A stretch of 64,000 bases of DNA from positions 1 through 64,000 of the forward strand of contig NZ_JASFDV010000003.1 in NCBI RefSeq assembly GCF_030766825.1. The letters are read 5' to 3'. The notes beneath the pieces are model-generated. The model searched no databases. It had not been told where the DNA came from and saw only the letters and a program-made list of their open reading frames with translations. Position 1 is the stretch's first letter. Every line of letters begins with the position of its first letter. This DNA comes from Nocardiopsis sp. CC223A (GTDB lineage: Bacteria > Actinomycetota > Actinomycetes > Streptosporangiales > Streptosporangiaceae). Of this stretch, positions 23,895 to 32,064 are shown piece by piece. The translations under genes and the position numbers were made by a program.

Positions 23895-25171
23895 GCCGGG
23901 CTCCGCGTGCTCGTGTCCGGGAGCGGCCGGAGGCCGCCGCGGGGGACCGTCACCGACACCCGGGTGCCCTCCCCCGGTCCGCCGTGCAGTTCCACGCTCC
24001 CGCCGACGAGCGCGGCCCGCTCCCGCATGCCCGTCAGCCCGAGGCCGGGGGAACGGGAGAGGAGTTCGGAGGGCGGCCCGGGCGGTCCGACCCCGTCGTC
24101 CCGGACCACCAGCCGTGCCTCCGTTTCGTCGAAGACCACCGTCACCGAGACGAGTCCGGCTCCGGAGTGGCGGCGGGCGTTGGTCAGCGCCTCCTGGCAG
24201 GCACGGTAGAGCGTGGTCAGCTCCGCGTCGCCGAAGCCGTCCTCCTCACCGGTGACGGACAGGGTGACGGTCGGCCGACCGCGCCCGGAGTCCCGGACCA
24301 GGTCGGCGAGGGCCGGGCGGAGCCGGAACCCGGTGCCGCCGCCGCGCAGGGTGCGCACCGAGTGGCGCACGTCCTCCAGCGCGCTCCGGGTCGACCCCCG
24401 GGCGTCGGCGAGCGCCTGCCCCGCGGCCCGCGGGTCCAGGTCGCGGAACTCGGCGGCCTTCTCCAACTGGACCGCGATCGCGGTGAGGTGGTGGCCGAGG
24501 CCGTCGTGGATGTCCCGCGCGACGCGGTTGCGTTCGGCCTCCGCCGACAGCTCCGCGACCCGGTCGGCGTAGGCGGTGAGCCGGGCGTGGGACCGCTCCA
24601 GGTCGCCCAGGGCCTCCTCCAGGCGGGTGCGCCCCTGCTGTTCGCGGACGGTGATCCCCGCCATGGCGATGGCCAGCACCAGCCCCACGGAGAACATCAG
24701 CACGTCGGAGACGTAGGTGGCATCGGTGTACCAGTCGGGCACCCACACCGCGTAGCCGCCGAGGAGCAGGAGCAGACACAGGGCGCCCAGTGTCAGGCTC
24801 ACCGTCCGGCCGAACGCCAGGTACGCGGAGAAGGGCACCAGGACGAACAGCACCCGCGACAGGCCGGACGGGTCGAGCGCGGCCGCCGCGACGAACAGCG
24901 CCGGCCGGGCGGCGAGGAACGCGATCGCCGGGCCGGTCGGGGTGCGGACGGGGAAGAGGCGCCGTTCCGCGAACTCCAGCGCGAACAGCAGCCCGATGCA
25001 GGCCGTGAAGCCGACCAGGCGCAGGGGCTCGGCCGGGCCGTCGCCGCCGAGGCCGACGGCGGCGTAGTACAGGCCGGCCGCTCCGACGACGCCGTACACC
25101 GCGGCCGACACCCAGGCCACCGTCCGCACCGGCGGGCCGCCGCCCCGCACGGTGACCGCCGCCTCGTCCAT
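23891..25171 (-). CDS. NarL-partner sensor histidine kinase
   Basis: A 426-aa membrane kinase of the HisKA_3 type. ATG 25171 is chosen over more distant in-frame starts because GGAGGG precedes it by four bases. About five hydrophobic helices (for example VAWVSAAVYGVVGAAGLYY and TLGALCLLLLLGGYAVW) occupy residues 15-160 with little extracellular sequence. A dimerisation helix carries RNRVARDIHDGLGHHLTAIA with the phospho-acceptor His. The HATPase domain has ARLVVRDDGVGPPG and LGLTGMRERAALVGGSV. Intramembrane sensing, as in DesK-like kinases, fits this layout. It is coupled to the response regulator by a 4-bp overlap. Confidence 0.93.
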   Translation of the reverse strand: MDEAAVTVRGGGPPVRTVAWVSAAVYGVVGAAGLYYAAVGLGGDGPAEPLRLVGFTACIGLLFALEFAERRLFPVRTPTGPAIAFLAARPALFVAAAALDPSGLSRVLFVLVPFSAYLAFGRTVSLTLGALCLLLLLGGYAVWVPDWYTDATYVSDVLMFSVGLVLAIAMAGITVREQQGRTRLEEALGDLERSHARLTAYADRVAELSAEAERNRVARDIHDGLGHHLTAIAVQLEKAAEFRDLDPRAAGQALADARGSTRSALEDVRHSVRTLRGGGTGFRLRPALADLVRDSGRGRPTVTLSVTGEEDGFGDAELTTLYRACQEALTNARRHSGAGLVSVTVVFDETEARLVVRDDGVGPPGPPSELLSRSPGLGLTGMRERAALVGGSVELHGGPGEGTRVSVTVPRGGLRPLPDTSTRSPA

Positions 25172-25425
25172 ACGCCCTCCCACGCTCGTACGCGATGGGC
25201 AGCGCCCATACGGACGAGCGTAGGCGGGCGGCGCCGGTTCCGGCAGGCCCGGTCCGCGTCTGTGGACGGCGGGCGCCGAATGTGGCCGACCGGCACGTGC
25301 CGGTCGGGCGGGAGTGTGGCCGACCGGTACTTCCGGGCCCTGAGCCGCCGTTCCTAGGCTCGCCTCATCCGGTGCCGCGGCCGGTCCGCACGCGGCGAAC
25401 CCCCCGACCCGTAGGAGGACCTCGC
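25172..25425. promoter_or_regulatory. Divergent promoter region of the two-component system and membrane protein
   Basis: The spacer carries promoters for the leftward kinase-regulator operon and the rightward membrane protein. A repeated word, GGCCGACCGG (25290-25300 GTGGCCGACCGGCACG and about 25317-25330 GTGGCCGACCGGTACT), lies about 28 bp apart and could bind the response regulator. This is a pattern observation only. Confidence 0.35.
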
Positions 25426-26070
25426 ATGTACTCACCAGCCCTGTTCCGGGCCGGCGCCGTTCTCGGCGTCGTCGCCGGCGTCTTCATGGCCGTCCCGGCC
25501 GCCGTCGAGACGGTGACCGGGGGGACGGCCCTGACCGGTCTCTTCCTGGGCCTGTCCCCGGCCCTGGCCGTTCCGCTGCTCGTCGCCCTGCACCTGCGGC
25601 AGAGCCGCGCCGCCGGAGGGTTCGGTGCCGCGGCCTACCTGGTGAACCTGCTGGGCCTCGGTCTGTTCGGCGCCGTCGCGTTCAGCCTGAACATCGTGCT
25701 GTTCCGCCTCGACGGGGAGGTCCTCGCCGAACTCCTGGGCGGCGTGGTGGGTGCGGTCGTGCTCGGCGCGGCCGTCGTCTTCGCCCTCGGCTCGGTGCTG
25801 TTCGGTGTCTCGATGGTGCGCGCCCGCGTCCACCCGCGTATCGCCGCCTGGGCGTACACGGTGTTCCCGGCCGCGCTCGCGCTCGCCGCGCCCCTTCCCG
25901 ACACGCTCGTGACCAGCGGGGTCCACGTGGTGGCTGGTGCGTCGCTGGTCCGGCTCGCGGTCTCGCTGTGGTCGGCGGGCCCGTTCGATGGCACCGCCGA
26001 CGTCGGGGCCCGTAGCGGTGGGGACACGACGGCGCTCGGGTCCCCGGCCGTCCCCGGGGCCGAACTCTGA
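25426..26070 (+). CDS. Multi-pass membrane protein, unknown function
   Basis: A 214-aa protein from ATG 25426 with AGGAGG nearby at 25413-25418. Six hydrophobic segments are visible, including LFRAGAVLGVVAGVFMAVPA, TGLFLGLSPALAVPLLVAL and VVLGAAVVFALGSVLFGVSM. The C-terminus is a short polar tail. It is divergent from the kinase-regulator pair, so it is a likely target of that system. No family is recognised with confidence; the pattern resembles DUF4386-like actinobacterial membrane proteins. Confidence 0.8.
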   Translation: MYSPALFRAGAVLGVVAGVFMAVPAAVETVTGGTALTGLFLGLSPALAVPLLVALHLRQSRAAGGFGAAAYLVNLLGLGLFGAVAFSLNIVLFRLDGEVLAELLGGVVGAVVLGAAVVFALGSVLFGVSMVRARVHPRIAAWAYTVFPAALALAAPLPDTLVTSGVHVVAGASLVRLAVSLWSAGPFDGTADVGARSGGDTTALGSPAVPGAEL

Positions 26071-26073
26071 GCC

Positions 26074-26129
26074 AACGCCGCCCAGGGCCGGTCGCCCGGT
26101 CCCGACACGGCGGGGCCCGGGGCGGCGTT
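26074..26129. terminator. Hairpin between convergent genes
   Basis: AACGCCGCCC (26074-26083) pairs perfectly with GGGCGGCGTT (26120-26129), with additional G/C-rich pairing inside the 36-nt loop. It fills the gap between the rightward membrane protein (ends 26070) and the leftward hydrolase (ends 26137) and should stop both. Confidence 0.65.
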
Positions 26130-26136
26130 CCCGGGG

Positions 26137-27708
26137 TCACGTCCCCGGGTCCACATGGACGGCGGGGCCGCCGAACGGCACCGCCAGGGGGCCGCCCCAG
26201 GTGCGGAAGACGGGACAGGGCGGTGCGGGATCTCCGTCCAGGAACCGGTTCGCCTCCTCGTAGTAGGCGTTACTGGTCGGCAGCAGGGCGTGCGGGGCAC
26301 GGACGGGGCAGGCGTCGCGGTCGACCGGCAGCCGCCACCCCGAGGGCATCAGCGGCAGGTCCGCGGTGGACACCACGCTGAGCGCGCGGGTGCGTTCCGG
26401 CAGCGGGAGCGCGAAGACCTCGGCGGGGGCGTCCGTGGTGCCGAGCAGCTCGTAGCCCGCGGGGGAGTCGGTGTCGAAACCGAACCCGGCCACCCGGCTC
26501 AGCGGTGTCAGCACCTGGAGCAGGTCCGACGCGGGCCGCGCCCGGCCGGGTTCGCCCACGGGCCGGTAGCCGCCGGTGCTCTCGGGGAACGGGCCGATCA
26601 GGATCAGCGTGTCGACCCGGGGCGCGTGGCCGCCGGCCACGGCCAGCCACGCGATCCACGCCCCCTGGGAGTGCCCGGCCACGACCAGCGGGCGCGGCAG
26701 GTCCGCGGTCTGTTCCGCGAACGTCCGGACCTGTTCGGCGACCGGTCGCTGGGTGTGCGCGCTGGTGTAGGGCGCGCCGGTGCGGATCGGGCACAGTGCC
26801 TCGCCTCGGGGCTGGCCGTCCCCCCGGCCCGCGTAGGAGAAGTAGTGGGTCTGGTCGCAGTCGTAGCCGAGCAGGTCGGTGCGGCTCCGGAACGCGTTCC
26901 CGGTGCCGGAGTGCGAGTCGATGCCGGACATCACCAGGATCGACCCCGGCCGGGGCCGGGCGGGGTCGGGGGGCGGTGCCTCGCGCGTGGCGGCCCACCC
27001 CCAGCCGAGCAGCACCGCGGACATCGCGGTCGCCGCCAGGCGTCGCGGCCCGCCGGGTCGGGCCGGGCGGGTCAGGAGGGTGAGGGCGGCGGCGGTGGCC
27101 GCGGCCGAGACGGGGACGAGGGCGACCGTCAGGCCGGGGTACAGGTGGGCGAGTGCGCCGACGCCGGTCACGGCGACGGCGTAGCCCAGGGTGACACCGA
27201 CGCGGAAGCCGTCGTGCCACGCGGTGGCCAGGGCCTCGCGGATCCCCCCGTTCCCCGCCCGCCAGGGCAGCGGCGCGAACACCAGGACGAGCACCGCGAC
27301 CGCCGCGGCCCCGCCCCAGAACAGGCGCGAGTACAGGAGGGTGCCCGCGATGTGGACCGCCTCGGCCGCCAGGAGCGCCGGCACGAGCAGCACCCCGTAG
27401 AACGCGGCGGCCAGGGCGAGCCGATTTCGGGTGAGCCCGCCCGCCAGCAGCGCCAGGAGGGTGATGCGCACGGCCAGGACCGCGACCAGCAGGGCGGTGA
27501 AGGACACGGGGCCCGAGGTCGAGGTCAGCAGGACGCGCATGTCCCCGAAGAGGTCCAGCGGCGGCAGCGCGACCAGGTGCACCAGGCCGGGCCAGGTCGG
27601 GACGGCGCCGGTCGCCGCCAGGGTCATCACCACGGCGGTGAGCGGTATCAGGAGCAGCAGGCGGTGCCCGGCCGCTCCGGTTCCGGCTTCGGTCGTCCCG
27701 CCTGCCAC
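26137..27708 (-). CDS. Membrane-anchored alpha/beta hydrolase
   Basis: A 523-aa protein from GTG 27708 with GGAGG upstream. The first 250 residues hold about seven transmembrane helices (LLLLIPLTAVVMTLAATGAV, LLALLAGGLTRNRLALAAAF, ALVPVSAAATAAALTLLT). The rest is an exported or membrane-side alpha/beta hydrolase domain with the nucleophile elbow VVAGHSQGAW (Ser at about 347). Family-typical segments follow, but the Asp and His of the triad cannot be assigned by eye. It stands alone between terminators. The substrate is unknown; esterase or lipase activity is the family expectation. Confidence 0.78.
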   Translation of the reverse strand: MAGGTTEAGTGAAGHRLLLLIPLTAVVMTLAATGAVPTWPGLVHLVALPPLDLFGDMRVLLTSTSGPVSFTALLVAVLAVRITLLALLAGGLTRNRLALAAAFYGVLLVPALLAAEAVHIAGTLLYSRLFWGGAAAVAVLVLVFAPLPWRAGNGGIREALATAWHDGFRVGVTLGYAVAVTGVGALAHLYPGLTVALVPVSAAATAAALTLLTRPARPGGPRRLAATAMSAVLLGWGWAATREAPPPDPARPRPGSILVMSGIDSHSGTGNAFRSRTDLLGYDCDQTHYFSYAGRGDGQPRGEALCPIRTGAPYTSAHTQRPVAEQVRTFAEQTADLPRPLVVAGHSQGAWIAWLAVAGGHAPRVDTLILIGPFPESTGGYRPVGEPGRARPASDLLQVLTPLSRVAGFGFDTDSPAGYELLGTTDAPAEVFALPLPERTRALSVVSTADLPLMPSGWRLPVDRDACPVRAPHALLPTSNAYYEEANRFLDGDPAPPCPVFRTWGGPLAVPFGGPAVHVDPGT

Positions 27709-27938
27709 AGGTCGGCCTCCGTAGGGTCGGCGCGTCGCTTGCCGATGCCCTACCCGCGAGCGGACCCCGGTGCACCGGCGTGTGGCGGGCGGGACGGAGC
27801 CCGGCGTGCGGTGGCGGTGCGGCCGCCGCCCCGCCGGAGGGGACGGTGGCGGAACCGGTGCCCGCCCACCGTTCGGGGGCGGGAGCCGCCGGACCGCCCC
27901 GAGCGCCCCACGGATCCCCCCGGTTCAGGACACGGCCG
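27709..27938. other. Intergenic region upstream of the hydrolase
   Basis: About 230 bp of GC-rich sequence holding the presumed hydrolase promoter. No supported gene is seen. Confidence 0.4.
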
Positions 27939-27982
27939 GGCCCCGGTGCGGGCGGACGGTGGATCCGCCCCGCACCGGGGCC
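27939..27982 (-). terminator. Strong hairpin after ectD
   Basis: GGCCCCGGTGCGGGCGGA (27939-27956) pairs with TCCGCCCCGCACCGGGGCC (27964-27982) with a single bulged base and a 7-nt loop. It begins 16 bp beyond the ectD stop codon on the leftward strand. Confidence 0.8.
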
Positions 27983-27997
27983 GACGGGTGTTCCGGG

Positions 27998-28906
27998 TCA
28001 GCGGCCCACCGGGGTGACGTCGCGCGAGGCGAGGAACTCCGGGCGCGGTGCCGGGGCGCTGAACGGTTCCGCACACGCGTTCTCGACGCTGTTGAACACG
28101 ATGAACACGTTCGAGCGCGGGAACGGCGTGATGTTGCCGCCCGATCCGTGCATGCAGTTGGAGTCGAACACGGTCACCCCTCCGGCCCCGCCGGTGAGCA
28201 CGTCGATGCCGTGCCGTTCGGCCAGGCGGGACAGGGAACCCTCGTCCGGGGTGCCCACGTGCTGGCTCTTCAGCGAGGCCCGGTAGTGGTCCGCCGGGGT
28301 CTCGCCCACGCACGACACGAACGTCCTGTGCGAGCCCGGCATGATCATCAGGGCGCCGTTGTGCGTGAAGTTGTCGGTCAGCGCGACGGAGAAGCTGCAC
28401 GCCCGCATCCGGGGCATGCCGTCCTCGGCGTGCCAGGTCTCGAAGTCGGAGTGCCAGTAGAACGAGCCGCCGCCGAATCCCGGCTTGTAGTTGACGCGGC
28501 TCTGGTGCACGTACACGTCCGAGCCGAGGATCTGGCGTGCGCGTTCGACCAGGCGCGGGTCGTTCACCAGGTCGGAGAACACCGTGCTGATCTTGTGCAC
28601 ATCGAAGACCGACCGCACCTCGTCGGAGGTGGGCTCCACGATGAGGCGCTCGTCGCCGCGCAGGGCGGGGTCGTTCGCGAGCCGGTCCAGTTCGGCCCGG
28701 TAGGTCGCGACCTCGGCGTCGGTGACGAACGCCTCGATCTGTGTGTAGCCGCGCCGGTCGTAGCCCTGGAGTTCCTCCGCGGAGAAGGGGCCGTCGCCGG
28801 AGCCCCAGACGACGGGGTCCTTACGGTCGAGCAGCGCTGGTTCGGGGGCCTTGCGGGTGGGGTACTCGTCGGCGGTCGATGCCGGAAGATCCATCTGCAG
28901 AGTCAT
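27998..28906 (-). CDS. ectD: Ectoine 5-hydroxylase
   Basis: A 302-aa Fe(II)/2-oxoglutarate dioxygenase that converts ectoine to 5-hydroxyectoine, a compatible solute for osmotic and heat stress. The EctD signature is plain: FYWHSDFETWHAEDGMPRMR, giving the HxD iron ligands, and the distal His in NCMHGSGGNITPFPRSN. The conserved DRRGYTQIEAFV and VYVHQSRVNYKPGFGG segments are also present. ATG 28906 has AGGGGA eight bases upstream and gives the usual family length; an in-frame GTG at 28966 has no ribosome site. The ectABC genes are not adjacent, so hydroxylation is encoded apart from ectoine synthesis or ectABC lies elsewhere. Confidence 0.96.
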   Translation of the reverse strand: MTLQMDLPASTADEYPTRKAPEPALLDRKDPVVWGSGDGPFSAEELQGYDRRGYTQIEAFVTDAEVATYRAELDRLANDPALRGDERLIVEPTSDEVRSVFDVHKISTVFSDLVNDPRLVERARQILGSDVYVHQSRVNYKPGFGGGSFYWHSDFETWHAEDGMPRMRACSFSVALTDNFTHNGALMIMPGSHRTFVSCVGETPADHYRASLKSQHVGTPDEGSLSRLAERHGIDVLTGGAGGVTVFDSNCMHGSGGNITPFPRSNVFIVFNSVENACAEPFSAPAPRPEFLASRDVTPVGR

Positions 28907-29553
28907 GGCCGAATCCCCTGGCGGGGTCTCATCCTCTCCGAAGTCGACGGTTTTTCCTGCCGACACCGGAACTTAACAAAGATCCGGGCCTTCCTTAGGT
29001 CACCCTTACAGTCGATGTGTTTAATGGGCGGACGATTCGGGTAGGGCTCCTTTACTATATGGGCGGAAATTCTTTGGGGCCGCCTTTTTCCCTTCCCCGT
29101 TCCCCTGTTCTCCCTGGTCGTCGATCGGCTTACCTGCGCTGGGGGACTCCGGGTGGTGAAATGGGCACCTGGGGTCATCACTCCAGTTCGTCGCCTCGGA
29201 GGCGGCCGATCGCGGGTGCCTCAGCGCCGATGCACACTTGTGCTATGCGCTAGTTCACACGAATCTGATGCAGTGCGTGGTGCATATCGCCGGTGGCGGG
29301 CGGACGCCCCTCGGCGGCCTTTTGCGTTCCCCCGTCCTTTCGGGTGCCCCGCACAAAGCGGCATGCCCCGGTCGGGTGCTCCGGGCCGGACCGAAGCCGC
29401 GTTCTCCGCCGTCGGCACCGGCCCGCGCGCCGACCGCGGACACGGGGAGGGCCCGACGGGCCGCCCCCGCCCGGTACCGGGCGCCGCGCCGCCGACGGCG
29501 CCTCCCGCGGAGCCGTCGGCGGCGGTGTCGGTGCGGTGTGGTTGGCTCATCCC
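28907..29553. other. Long intergenic region upstream of ectD
   Basis: Roughly 650 bp with no convincing gene. The part next to ectD (28960-29090) is AT-richer, with AACTTAACAAAGATCC and TTTACTATATGGGCGG, and is the likely stress-regulated ectD promoter. The part from 29230 on becomes GC-rich and leads to the YjbR-like gene. Short frames here lack ribosome sites and family-like sequence. Confidence 0.45.
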
Positions 29554-29913
29554 ATGGGTGTGGAGATCGAACGGTTCCTGCGGTTGGCGAAGGCGCTGCC
29601 CGAATGCGAGCCGCAGCAGGGGGAGAAGTACACGACCTTCCGGGTGCGCGGGAAGCCGTTCGGCTACCTGTGGCCCCGCACCGCGACCGTGGGGCTCAAG
29701 CAGACCCTGCTGGAGCAGGCCGCGCTGGTGGCCGAGCGCCCCGAGGTGTTCGAGGTGCAGTTCACCGCGGGCGGGTTCGGCTGGGTGGTCGTCCACCTCG
29801 ACGGGATCGCACTGGACGAGCTCAGCGAGCTGCTCCTGGAGGCCTGGTTCCACACCGCGCCCGAGGATCTGCACCCCGTCCAGCCCTCTCCCGAGGAACT
29901 GGTCGTGGCCTGA
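29554..29913 (+). CDS. MmcQ/YjbR-family protein
   Basis: A 119-aa protein with the compact YjbR/CyaY-like fold. Typical features are an N-terminal helix (FLRLAKALPECEPQQGEK), the strand pair TTFRVRGKPFGYLWPRTATV and the closing VVVHLDGIALDELSELLLEA before a Trp-containing helix. Family members bind DNA or act in unknown roles. ATG 29554 is chosen over longer in-frame extensions, which are Pro/Arg-rich. Its stop lies 21 bp from the stop of the opposing XRE-ImmA gene. Confidence 0.85.
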   Translation: MGVEIERFLRLAKALPECEPQQGEKYTTFRVRGKPFGYLWPRTATVGLKQTLLEQAALVAERPEVFEVQFTAGGFGWVVVHLDGIALDELSELLLEAWFHTAPEDLHPVQPSPEELVVA

Positions 29914-29934
29914 CCGCCGTGGCGGCCGCGGCCG

Positions 29935-31032
29935 TCACCTGCCGGGGACCACGCGCAGGGCGGGGCGCTCCCGGTCCCGCCTGCCCCCGGTGCCGCCCCC
30001 GCCGGTACGGGCGGTGAAGGACAGTCCGAACATGAGGGAGTCGAGCTCCGAGAGCGGGATGCTAAGTTCCTCGGCCACCCGGCCCGGTGTGGTGCCTCTG
30101 CGGCGCAGCAGGGAGAAGACCTTGGGCAGGATCTGCGAGGTCTCGCGGGCGATCCCGTCCGGTTCGGCGGTGCGGTAGCCCATCTCGGCCAACTGACGGC
30201 AGGTGGACCGGTACTGCCAGTCGGTGAGCAGTTCCAGGTCGTGCAGCCGGTGGGCCAGGGCCATGGCCGAGACCCGCCAGATCGACTTGGCCTTGAGGAT
30301 CTGGTCGACCTGGGCGCCCGCGGGCATGCGGCCGATGACATCGGCCCGGGGCATGAGGAAGGCACTGGCGAACCGGTTGGCCTCGCGTTCGGCCTCCGGG
30401 CCGCTGAGCGGCCGCTCGTCCCCGTGCATGACCAGGTGGCCGAGCTCGTGGGCGCAGTCGAAGCGCCCGCGCTCGCCGCTCTTGGCGGTGTTGAGGAAGA
30501 CGTAGGGCACCGAGTCGCGCCAGAACCCGAACGCGTCCACCTCGTGGTGCTCGGTGTCCAGGGAGAACACGCGGATCCCCTGCGCCTCCAGCAGGTGCAC
30601 CATGTTCGGGGCCGCGGTGTCGCCCAGCTCCCACAGCGCGCGCACGGTCTCGGCGCAGTCCTCGGGGGAGGGGCGGCCGTAGGTGGGGACGTTCGGCGCG
30701 GGCAGCGCGAAGTGCGCGACGAGCCAGTCGTTGAACTCGATCGCCAGGGCGGCCTGGGAGCGGACGGCCTTCTGCTTGCGCATCGAGGTCTTGGTCCGGG
30801 CCCGGAACGCCACCGCCTCGGAGGCCACCTCCTCGACCTCGTCCGCGCTGAAGAAGCCCACCGGGAACCCCAGGGCCCCGGCGATCTTGCCCAGGGTGTC
30901 CTCGGTGGGGGTGGCGCGGGCGTTCTCGTAGTTGGACAGGCTCTGCTGCGATACCCCCGTCAGGGCCGACAGCCGCGCCAGGGTGAGCGCCCTGCGCTCC
31001 CGTGCGAGTCGGATGCGTGACGGCGTGACCAT
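29935..31032 (-). CDS. XRE regulator fused to an ImmA/IrrE metallopeptidase
   Basis: A 365-aa protein. Residues about 5-65 form an XRE helix-turn-helix (LARERRALTLARLSALTGVS, QQSLSNYENARATPTEDTLG). The following ImmA/IrrE domain carries the zinc motif CAHELGHLVMHGD (HExxH at about 194) and EREANRFASAFLMPR with the third ligand Glu. Such proteins cut a repressor or antitoxin upon a signal, as ImmA cleaves ImmR in ICEBs1 and IrrE/PprI cleaves DdrO. A C-terminal 110-residue helical extension ends in an Arg/Gly-rich tail. The gene is second in a leftward pair with a hypothetical gene. Self-regulation through the inverted repeat at 31787-31830 is likely. Confidence 0.92.
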   Translation of the reverse strand: MVTPSRIRLARERRALTLARLSALTGVSQQSLSNYENARATPTEDTLGKIAGALGFPVGFFSADEVEEVASEAVAFRARTKTSMRKQKAVRSQAALAIEFNDWLVAHFALPAPNVPTYGRPSPEDCAETVRALWELGDTAAPNMVHLLEAQGIRVFSLDTEHHEVDAFGFWRDSVPYVFLNTAKSGERGRFDCAHELGHLVMHGDERPLSGPEAEREANRFASAFLMPRADVIGRMPAGAQVDQILKAKSIWRVSAMALAHRLHDLELLTDWQYRSTCRQLAEMGYRTAEPDGIARETSQILPKVFSLLRRRGTTPGRVAEELSIPLSELDSLMFGLSFTARTGGGGTGGRRDRERPALRVVPGR

Positions 31033-31091
31033 GGTGTGCGCTGCCCTGTCGGTTGTGGGCCCGGCGGGGCCGCCGCCGGGCGTGATCGTCG

Positions 31092-31763
31092 CTAACGGAA
31101 GCCGACGGGGATGTCGATCGGCTCCATCCCCTCACCGTCCTCGGGGAAGACCACGCTCCCGATCTCCAGGTCGGGGAACAGGATGCGCTCATGCCAGGAG
31201 GTGAGGTACCCCTGCTCGTCGGGCGGGCCGGGGCGGGACAGTTCACTATGCCACTTCGCGGGACCGCTGTCGGTCTCGGGCTTTCGGTAGGTCAGGAAGA
31301 CCCACACCTGAAGCCCGTCGAGGTCGGAGGGCTCCGCCGGGCGCGGGAGGAGCTCCGTCGGCAGCCCGGGCAGGGAGAGCTGCTCGAACGGGTCCTCGTC
31401 GGTGAGGAGGTGGCGCCCGTTGGGTCCGCGCGGGTGCTGGCTGCGCGGCACGGCACCGGTACTTCCGGTGTTGGCGTCGCCGCTCAGCGTCTGGATGCCG
31501 ATGGTGCGCTCGGGGTTGACGGTGAGGTCGATCTGGAAGCGGCTGACGTTCTCCCAGCCGTACCGGACCTTCTGCTCGGACCGCAGGGCGGCGAGGCGTT
31601 CGTGGTAGGCGTACTGGCCCGAGGCGGTGCGGCCGTGGCTCTCGGTCACCCGGCGCAGACCCGCCTCGCTCATGCGCAGGGCCTTCTCCATGACCGGCCA
31701 GGAGGTGCCCAGGAGGGCGAGGCGGTCGTCCCGTCGGGGGAGTTCGTGTGCGGCGATCAGCAA
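31092..31763 (-). CDS. Hypothetical partner of the XRE-ImmA protein
   Basis: A 223-aa soluble protein starting at TTG 31763 with GAGAGGTG just upstream. N-terminal helices (LLGTSWPVMEKALRMSEAGL) precede strands with PERTIGIQTLSGDANTGST and a C-terminal mixed region (LQVWVFLTYRKPETD, SWHERILFPDLEIGSVVF). No family is recognised and no catalytic motif stands out. It lies 59 bp upstream of the XRE-ImmA gene in the same direction, so the two are probably one operon under the inverted repeat. It may be the cleavage substrate or the effector controlled by the peptidase. Confidence 0.6.
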   Translation of the reverse strand: MLIAAHELPRRDDRLALLGTSWPVMEKALRMSEAGLRRVTESHGRTASGQYAYHERLAALRSEQKVRYGWENVSRFQIDLTVNPERTIGIQTLSGDANTGSTGAVPRSQHPRGPNGRHLLTDEDPFEQLSLPGLPTELLPRPAEPSDLDGLQVWVFLTYRKPETDSGPAKWHSELSRPGPPDEQGYLTSWHERILFPDLEIGSVVFPEDGEGMEPIDIPVGFR

Positions 31764-31786
31764 GAGACACCTCTCGAAGTCCGTGC

Positions 31787-31830
31787 ACTTGAAGAAACCC
31801 TACCGCGATCGTGGTCGGATTTCTTCAAGT
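31787..31830. promoter_or_regulatory. Inverted-repeat operator upstream of the XRE-ImmA operon
   Basis: ACTTGAAGAAA (31787-31797) and TTTCTTCAAGT (31820-31830) form a perfect 11-bp inverted repeat with a 22-bp spacer. This gives centre-to-centre spacing of 33 bp, three helical turns. It lies 24 bp upstream of the TTG start of the pair. A second CGAAG word adjoins each arm. The arms are AT-rich against the GC-rich surroundings, typical of an operator for the encoded XRE protein. Confidence 0.65.
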
Positions 31831-32064
31831 CGAAGATGGGTCGGGGATGCCGGTGCCGTCCATGGTGCCCCGCGCCTCGGACGTTCCGCGGTGCGACCGG
31901 AGCGTTGCGCCGGGGCCCGGGTCAGGGAGCGGCACGGCACCCGGGTTCGGCGCGGCCGACCGCCGGCGCGCTCGCGCGGCGGGACGTGGCCGCGCCCGGA
32001 CCGCGGTGGCACCGGCGCCCCGGAACGGCCGCGGAACCGACGGAGCGTCGATAGCCTCGGGTAC
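31831..32064. other. Intergenic region between the divergent XRE operon and the helicase-associated gene
   Basis: About 230 bp of GC-rich DNA holding the presumed promoter of the rightward gene. No further gene or hairpin is supported. Confidence 0.4.

Noticed and set aside
26155-28017. Rightward open frame of about 620 codons opposite the hydrolase
   Set aside because: Antisense of a gene with a clear GHSQG elbow; the product is Arg/Gly/Gln-rich and has no start signal.
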